A model generated the notes under the pieces. The model saw nothing but the letters and a program-made list of their open reading frames with translations. It was not told where the DNA came from and searched no databases. The translations under genes were made by a program, and so were the position numbers. Below are positions 57,637 through 64,000 of a DNA stretch of 64,000 nucleotides, in pieces (the stretch's first letter is position 1; every line of letters starts with the position of its first letter). The DNA lies in the NCBI GenBank assembly GCA_015039365.1, contig WION01000007.1, positions 1-64,000 on the forward strand, in the 5' to 3' direction. This DNA comes from Amanita rubescens (lineage: Eukaryota; Basidiomycota; Agaricomycetes; Agaricales; Amanitaceae).

Positions 57637-60600
57637 TCAACTATAAAAGCCTGGCATTCCTTGACACAATTGACCATCCCTTGACTCTCCTGTCTGTATC
57701 CTGTCAACTTCAGTGGACTCCTTGAACATTTCCCTGAAAAAAATTGTAGTTGGATGCTGGGATCCCATCTTAACCTCCATTAACTGGACACCTTGAGAAA
57801 GTAAATCATTACTCTCATCCCACCTCCCCTGGTTCCTGTATGTGCATGCTAGATTAGCCATGCTGGTAAGAGTGTCTGGGTGCTGTGATCCAAGCTTTTC
57901 TTTCCTTGCCTCTATGACTTCTATCTCCAGCTTCTCTGCCTCATCCCACCTTCCCTGCTTCCTGTATGTGCATGCTAGATTAGCCATGCTGGTAAGAGTG
58001 TCTGGGTGCTCTGATCCAATCTTTTCTTTTCTTGCCTCCATGGCTTCTACATCAAGCTTCTCTGCCTCATCCAACCTTCCCTGCTCCCAGTATGTGGATG
58101 CTAGATCAGCCATGCCGGTAAGAGTGTCTGGGTGATGTGATCCAAGCTTTTCTTTCCTGGCCTCCATGACTTCTACCTGCAGCTTCTCTGCCTCATCCCA
58201 CCTCCCCTGTTTCCTGTATGTGGATGCTAGATTAGCCATGCTGTTAAGAGTGCGTGGGTGCTGTGATCCAAGCTTTTCTTTGCTTGCCTCCATGACTTCT
58301 ACCTCCAGCTTCTCTGCCTCATCCCATCTCCCTTGGTTCCTGTATGTGGATGCTAGACTAGCCATGTTGATAAGAGTGTCTGGGTGCTGTGATCCAAGCT
58401 TTTCTTTGCTTGCCTCTGTGACTTCTACCTCCAGCTTCTCTGCCTCATCCCACCTCCCCTGGTCTCTGTATGTGGATGCCAGATTATCCATGTTGGTAAG
58501 AGTGTGTAGGTGCTGTGATCCAAGCTTTTCTTTCATTGCCTCCATGACTTCTACCTGCAGCATCTCTGCCTCATCCCACCTTCCCTGTTTCCTGTATGTG
58601 AATGCTAGATTGGCCATGCTGTTAAGAGTGTCTTGGTGCTGTAATCCAAGCTTTTCTTTGCTTGCCTCCATGACTTCTAAATCCAGCTTCTCTGCCTCAT
58701 CCCACCTCCCCTGGTAGTTGTATATGGATGCTAGATTAGCCATGCTGTCAAGAGTGTCTGGGTGTTGTGATCCAAGATTTTCTTTGCTTGCCTCCATGAC
58801 TTTTACCTGCAGCTTCTCTGCCTCATCCCACCTCCCCTGGTGTCTGTATGTGGATGCTAGGTTACCCATGCTGCTAACAGTCTCTGGGTGATGTGATCCA
58901 AACTCTTCTTTCCTTGCCTCCATGACTTCTACTGCCAGCTTCTCTGCCTCATCCCACCTTCCTTGGTTCCTGTATGTGGATGCTAGATTATCCATGCTGA
59001 CAAGAGTGTCTGGGTGCTGTGATCCAAGATTTTCTTTGATTACCTCCATGACTTTTACCTGCAGCTTCTCTGCCTCAACCCATCTCCCCTGTTTCCTGTA
59101 TGCATGTGCTAGATTAGCCATGCTATTCAGAACAAATGGATGTTTTGGTGCAAGATTTGCTTTCCTTCTTTCAAGCATCCACATTGTCAGCTTTTCCAAT
59201 TCATTCCAACTCCCAATATGATGGAATACAAGTGAAAATTGATCACATTCATCATCATAGTAGATGTTATTTAGATTCAGCTGTGTTGCCTGATCATTGA
59301 TTTTTCTCATGTGTGGTGTGAGCAACCCACAATATTCATAATTATCAATTGTATAGTCCAACTCAACAGAAGAAGCTAGAAATGCCTTTGTCATAAGAAG
59401 CTGTTGATCAATTTCCATCTTTGGGATTCTATCCCTGCTCCAAGAATGCACTAATGGGTGAACCGAATACAGTGTTCCACTGCTCTTAATGAGGGAAAAT
59501 GAAAGCAGCACTTGAATTCCTAGTTGAAATTGCATTTTATTCCATTCCCCCTTTTCATCCAAGAGCAAGACCTTAGGATTTAACATTGTGATTGAAAGTG
59601 GGAGACCAGTTTCCCTCTCTTCATCAATGTTTCTCTTCTTATAGTTCTCTGCAGCACTTTTGAACAACTCTTCTGGTATATTCTCATGATGCAAAAAAGC
59701 TATTATCTGATACACAGCAATAGCACTCTCAGCCACTATAGCTTTGGCAGGATCTCTTTTTTGTGCAGCTCTTGCCTCAATTTCTTTCATTGAGATTTCA
59801 TAAGTTCCATAGGTGCAGGACCCATAACCAGATGCACCTTTGAATAAAGGATTAGACATCAATTGATCCTGATTCTTTGCATATAATTCCAGGTAATCAT
59901 CAAGGGGGCATTTACAAGTTAGCATATATGCCCCAGCTTGGTCAATTGCAAGTGGAATCCCTCCCAGCTTTGAAATGAGTTGTTTGCCTGTGGTTTGCAT
60001 ACTCTCTGATGCATAATCAAGCCTGGCTGATTTTGATAGCAGAGTTAATGCCTCTTCTTCTTCCATTTCAAGAACCTCCATTTCATCCACTATTATTCTC
60101 ATCAGTTCCAAATTCCTGCTTGTTATCATGATATTTCCTCTATTCCCAGGAGGGAGGACTCACCTTTCAACCACTTGGCATCCACTATCTGCATTATCAT
60201 ATATCATCAACCAATTGGACTTCTTGGAAATCCACTTGAGAGCAGATGCAGCTGAAGAGGCATCTTCATCAGTGCCACCATTTGCCTGAGCAATCTGCTT
60301 GAGTCTGAGATCAATAGTACTCTCTGAAGAAGCATCAATCCAAAATATGTCAGAAAATCTATTTAAGATACTCAATCATTTTATGTAGCTATGTAAAGTG
60401 TCTAGTATCACTCACAGTGTTTCATGTTCTTCAATGAACTTGAGGCAAATTTGAGTCTTGCCAATGCCTCCCATACCATACAAAAGAAATGATTTCCTTT
60501 GTCCTATGGCACTGGAGCCAAAATAATCCTCCAGCCTCTCTAAGTATATACCACGACCTGTAAACATAGCACTAGAATGCCTCTGAGGAGGCAAGGGTGG

Positions 60601-60835
60601 TAGCACATCAGGAGAAACAACTGAGTGATGAATTGTTTGCTAAGAGTTATCATAGTGATCATTGAAATTGTTACACTGGCCCAAAGTTACTTACATAGTA
60701 ATTCCCATGGACCTCCAAGAAGTGGCCTTCTGTGACGAAAACATTCTGAGCTCCAGTGAAGAAATTGCTACCTGAGCTGGCCACGACCGGAAAGGTGGGT
60801 CGGTTGTCCCCTATCATGTGGTTTTGGTTACTCAT
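57637..60835 (-). CDS. NLR-type STAND protein: N-terminal motif, NB-ARC, TPR array (in-frame TGA)
   Basis: Exons 60,835-60,695, 60,639-60,416 and 60,358-57,637 total about 1,028 codons. Residues 17-45 carry SGSNFFTGAQNVFVTEGHFL and EVHGN. NB-ARC: MFTGRGIYLERLEDYF, Walker A GMGGIGKTQ, kinase-2 LMIYDNAD, MITSRN, GIPLAIDQAGAY, and SVHPLVHSWSRDR. Then eleven near-identical 42-residue kinesin-light-chain-type TPRs (NLASTYR-x-QGRWDEAEKL). An in-frame TGA at 60,160-60,162 lies between kinase-2 and MITSRN, just before LPPGNRGN, which relatives usually encode. Removing 24 nt between GTGAGT and TAG would bypass it, but introns that short are not seen elsewhere here. So either a null allele, read-through or an assembly error. 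NLRs sense non-self and oligomerise to trigger defence. Confidence 0.85.
57800..59140 (-). repeat. 126-bp coding tandem repeat (TPR array)
   Basis: Eleven copies of a 126-bp unit (42 codons) are nearly identical in DNA, with shared runs such as CTTCTCTGCCTCATCCCACC. High identity implies recent expansion or gene conversion. The opposite strand is also open over several units, which only reflects the repeat. Confidence 0.95.
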
Positions 60836-60931
60836 GGTTCTGTGGGAGCGTGGTTGTGAAAGACAATGAGCGATCGTACTAAATGCACGTTCGTTGGACG
60901 TGCAGTGAGTCGTCGCGGTTGTGGTCGGCGC

Positions 60932-61144
60932 GTTGGCTAACAAACGTCAAAAGCATGGGCCAGTGCCCTAGTTCGGCACACGGCGCACAGCCTCCTTTCT
61001 TTGATACATCGATGATATATCAGTTATCCGAGCACCCGTTGGCTAACAAACGTCAACAGCATGGGCCAAGTGCCCTAGTTCGGCACACGGCGCACAGCCT
61101 CCTTTCTTTGATACATCGATGATATATCAGTTATCCGAGCACCC
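60932..61144. repeat. 106-bp direct tandem duplication 5' of the NLR
   Basis: Two nearly identical copies start at 60,932 and 61,038 (GTTGGCTAACAAACGTCAA), each with TTCGGCACACGGCGCACAGC and GATACATCGATGATATATCA. Only a few bases differ. They lie about 100-310 bp upstream of the NLR start codon, so promoter elements may be doubled. Confidence 0.95.
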
Positions 61145-61835
61145 TCAACGACGATGGACCCTTTCAAAGTGCGAGCAGAAGCTTAAACGTGAGTGAGACC
61201 TTTTAGTAACCGCATAACAGCCTCCCATTTCCTTAATTATTAGATTCGTTCTGCCACGATATTATGTGTTCTGTGACAGAAATGTGACGAAAAGCTTCTA
61301 GATTTGTTCTCGCCGAAGCAACGAAGTTCGACAGCCCGCCGGCCTGCAGGTTGTATCAATGGGTTAAACGTTATATTTCCACATTGACAGTTCCCACATC
61401 GCCTGCCACGGAAAAAGGCCTTGATTATTCCTGTACGTTTATCTTACCCGCTTTAGACTTCGCTTATGTCTATCCCCATGAGATTCTTGATGTATTTAAC
61501 ACATGTCCGGCGTTTCACGTGGCGACAGCTCAGGTGAGAGGCCGCCTGATCACCAGGAACCGCTCCTGCGTACCCAGTCGATCTGATAGGCGCCCAGGGA
61601 CACAATACCGTTGTACAGTTTCTTCGTGCGGCGGATCTGGCCTTGCATCTCGATCTGGGGACGTTTTGAATTTCTATTATCTGCCCCTCCAAACATGTTG
61701 GTCCTGACTTGATTTTTATAGCACCGCTAACATGATCGAAAAGCCCTGTATGGGCGATGCGCTCTAGTTTATCCGAGATAGGATCAGGTTTACGAACACA
61801 GCACTGCTCAAGTCACCTGTATATACAAATCCAGG

Positions 61836-61912
61836 ATGGCCTGTACCGTACTCGAACTGGTCATTTGCAGAACGTGTTATGCAGCGGCCTCCTAACCATT
61901 GCATCTCTTGTT
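61836..61912 (-). tRNA. tRNA-like element (degenerate, possibly SINE-derived)
   Basis: On the minus strand a good A box (TGGTTAGGAGG) and a near B box (AGTTCGAGTAC) are spaced as in a tRNA, with CTGCAAA in the anticodon-loop position, as in tRNA-Cys(GCA). The acceptor and T stems do not pair well, so this is probably a dead tRNA copy or the head of a SINE rather than a working tRNA. Confidence 0.35.
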
Positions 61913-62266
61913 TTTTGCACCGCCTCCAGAGTTTAGGATAAGGAAAATGTGAGTGTAAAATACAGAGACACAGTGCCATTCTGATTCTACGTTGTTTGTC
62001 ATGACATTTCCCGAGCCAACGTCTCGATTTAGTGAGGGAAGTCACCTTTCCATTTCAGTTCATCCATCATTCTCATCACACCGTGGATTTACATAAAACA
62101 ACAGAGCTAGACATAACTTGTATCCACCTTTGTACATTGCACATGAACAGGTTTCATATTCACAAAGACATCTGAACATAACTTTTTTTGGGGGGTTCAC
62201 ATAGATGGATGCAGAATCCATAATAAGAATGATTAATACAAGAAATGGCAGTTGGTACACCAACTT

Positions 62267-62460
62267 GGGCAGTTCATAGTGCACCATGACCAACATGGGG
62301 GCCAGGTATGCCCACTTGGGCAGTTCATAGTACACCATGACCAACATGGGGGCCAGGTATGCCCACTTGGGCAGTTCATAGTACACCATGACCAACATGG
62401 GGGCCAGGTATGCCAACTTGGGCAGTTTATAGTACACCAACTTTGGCAGTTCATACACCA
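62267..62460. repeat. 51-bp minisatellite, three to four copies
   Basis: GGGCAGTTCATAGTACACCA starts units at 62,267, 62,318, 62,369 and 62,420, with ATGACCAACATGGGGGCCAG in each. Since 51 is a multiple of three, the strands stay open; the minus frame gives a 17-residue periodic peptide (YYELPKWAYLAPMLVMV). I do not consider it a gene. Confidence 0.9.
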
Positions 62461-62739
62461 ATAATGGCATGTCACACACAAACAGTGGCATTTCATACAC
62501 CCCTGAGAGCAGGAACGTCATGCATTTGATATTGTCATATGCAGAAAGAAAATAAAACACAAGAAAAATAAAATACAACACAAAAATCTGTGTGATATTC
62601 AGCTTTTCTCATTCAAAGAATAAGAAAAAAAGGGACATACCAAGAATAACACGATATGGCCAGACATAGTATAGAATAACAGGAATGTGGACAGGAGGAT
62701 GGACTGGGAGGGTGAAGGAGCATACAGCAAGTGTCATTT

Positions 62740-63700
62740 AATGGTGGGAGGGCAATGGATGAGATGATGAGTTGTAACATCATAGTCAGGTGTCACATGG
62801 CTTACCTGGACTGTGATGGGTGTGATGGGATGCAGGAGGATGCAGGAGGATGCAGGAGGGTGTGGGAGGGAGCCAAAGGGTGTGGTGAGTGTCATTGAAT
62901 GGTGGGAGGGCAATGAATGAGGTGGTGTGTTAGTAACATTGAAGGCAGATGTCACGTGGCTTACCTTGAGTGCGACAGGGTGTGATGGGGTGTGGAAGGG
63001 CGCCGGAGGGTGTAGTGGGAGTAGCCGAATGGTGGGAAGGCAAGGATGTAGTTGTGGGTCAGCTACGTCAACACCAGGTATCACGTGGCTTACCTAGGGT
63101 GAGACGGGGTGCGACAGGGTGCAACAGGTTGTGGGAGGGTGCAGAATAGTGTGGTGGGCGTCGTCGAATGGTGGGATGGAATGGTGGGAAGGCAAGGATA
63201 TTTATGGATCAGCTACGTTGACGCCAGGTATTACGTGGCTTACCTAGGGTGAGACAGGGTGCGACAGGGTGCGATAGGGTGTGACGGGGCGCTACAGGTT
63301 GTGGGAGGGCGGTGGGCATCGTCGAATGGTGAGATGGAATGGTGGGAAGGCAAGGATGTAGTTATGGGTCAGCTATGTCGATGCCAGGTATCACGTGGCT
63401 TACCTAGGGTGAGACAGGGTGCGACGGGGCGCGACAGGTTGTGGGAGGGTGGTGGGCGTCGTCGAATGATGAGATGGAATGGTGGGAAGGCAAGGATGGA
63501 GTTATGGGTCAGCTACATCAACGCCGGGTATCACATGGCTTACCTAGGGTGAGACAGGTTGCGACAGGGTGTGTCAGGTTGTGGGAGGGTGCAGAATAGT
63601 TGTGGCGGGCGTCGTTGAATGGTGGGATGATGGCAATGGATCAGGCAATGGATCAGGCGGTGGGTCAGCAACATTGAATCCAGGTGTCACATGACGTACC
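62740..63700. repeat. ~150-bp satellite, about seven units
   Basis: A unit with TATCACGTGGCTTACCTAGG, GGTGAGACAGGGTGCGACAG, a GTTGTGGGAGGGTG tract and AATGGTGGGAAGGCAAGGAT recurs with starts near 62,792, 62,951, 63,078, 63,230, 63,389, 63,530 and 63,684. Spacing is 127-159 bp. Most units carry CACGTG. Central units are the most alike, as expected for unequal crossing-over. Confidence 0.9.
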
Positions 63701-63870
63701 TGGTGCGGCGAGGTGCAAGCGAAGATAATAAGATGGTCAAAGCAGAGGACGAGCAGGACAAGCCGGCGAGTGAGGGCGGGAATGGGCGCGTGGCAAGGCT
63801 ATGCGGAATCCAAAAATGGCTGATGACGTAATACGGCAATCACCGCTACATTAAGAAAACAAGAGTGTCG

Positions 63871-64000
63871 GGTTATAAAACCGAGACCTTCATTTTCACT
63901 ACGGCCTCGGAATCCAATGGCTCATTATCTGCCATGGTATCAATCTTCGTCGTAGATGCCTTTCCTAATTTCGCATCCCTTGGAGTTCCTACAGGCGCCT
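63871..64000 (+). CDS. Possible 5' end of a gene running off the window
   Basis: GGTTATAAAA at 63,871 is a good TATA box. About 50 bp later ATGGCTCATTATCTGCC starts a short frame that meets GTATCA, a possible donor, with TTGGAG as a possible acceptor near 63,986. Too short to name. Confidence 0.25.

Larger units (their letters stand above)
60836..62050. other. Upstream region of the NLR, no secure gene
   Basis: It includes the 106-bp tandem duplication and a tRNA-like element. A 118-codon plus frame at 61,351-61,707 has no recognisable motif. Confidence 0.35.

Noticed and set aside
57842..59221. Plus ORFs of up to 183 codons opposite the NLR
   Set aside because: Antisense of the TPR repeats; the minus strand has the conserved NB-ARC/TPR protein.
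60141..60164. 24-nt intron in the NLR to bypass the TGA
   Set aside because: Far shorter than the 45-85 nt typical here and it would delete the conserved LPPGN; kept only as a possibility.
62060..62581. Minus ORF of 173 codons with hydrophobic repeats
   Set aside because: Open because the 51-bp minisatellite is a multiple of three; no start or domain support.
1..64000. CRISPR arrays, bacterial operons, integrons or phage genes
   Set aside because: Intron-rich eukaryotic genes throughout; the tandem repeats lack unique spacers of constant length.

Overview
This window is eukaryotic and almost certainly from an agaricomycete (mushroom-forming basidiomycete). Genes are split by many 45-85 nt introns with GT...AG ends. 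The families are typical of that class: a FunK1 kinase, a DUF6534-type membrane protein, DUF6699-type proteins, a BBE-type FAD oxidoreductase, an F-box protein and a large NB-ARC/TPR NLR. The only clear housekeeping gene is BUB3. Most of the window is accessory DNA: multigene families, tandem duplications, frameshifted genes and repeats. All gene models are hand-spliced from the sequence; no database search was run.

Layout. 1-2,240: AT-rich DNA with a ~65-bp tandem repeat and a short coding relic. 2,240-5,500: low-complexity minus-strand frames and a diverged duplicated segment. 5,514-6,266 (-): a single gene fusing an MNT nucleotidyltransferase to a HEPN domain, the two halves of the prokaryotic MntA/HepT pair. 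6,690-8,656 (-): a BBE oxidoreductase of at least ten exons. Both genes lie between copies of one dispersed repeat. 10,519-11,139, 12,373-13,359, 23,221-23,837, 25,697-26,303, 27,316-27,912, 31,950-32,974, 34,212-34,883 and 41,250-41,687: eight members of a DUF6699-related family, six short (about 165-185 aa where the start is known) and two with a fuller domain. 13,810-21,484: FunK1 kinase, a zinc-ribbon/HPDP protein, small genes and an F-box gene, several with apparent frameshifts. 37,028-38,013: an SDR. 38,463-39,966: a DUF6534 membrane protein. 42,754-48,285: a direct tandem duplication whose 144-aa gene stays open in both copies. 48,310-48,615: a FunK1 relic. 48,698-50,036 (-): BUB3. 51,010-55,404: three tandem paralogues with an N-terminal helical domain resembling MLKL-type cell-death domains and an Asn-rich C-terminus. 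56,984-57,501: a MITE-like element. 57,637-60,835 (-): the NLR. 60,932-63,700: tandem repeats and satellites. 63,871-64,000: possible start of another gene.

Best candidates for something new. (1) The fungal MNT-HEPN fusion keeps the exact GS-x10-DxD antitoxin motif, but the HEPN catalytic His and the modified Tyr are replaced. (2) Three effector-like genes sit next to an NLR, and a short F-[STA]-G-A motif occurs at the effector C-termini and the NLR N-terminus, the layout expected of amyloid signalling between NLR and cell-death effector. (3) The spread of short DUF6699-like paralogues over ~31 kb. The NLR has an in-frame TGA in its NB-ARC domain, so its present function is doubtful.
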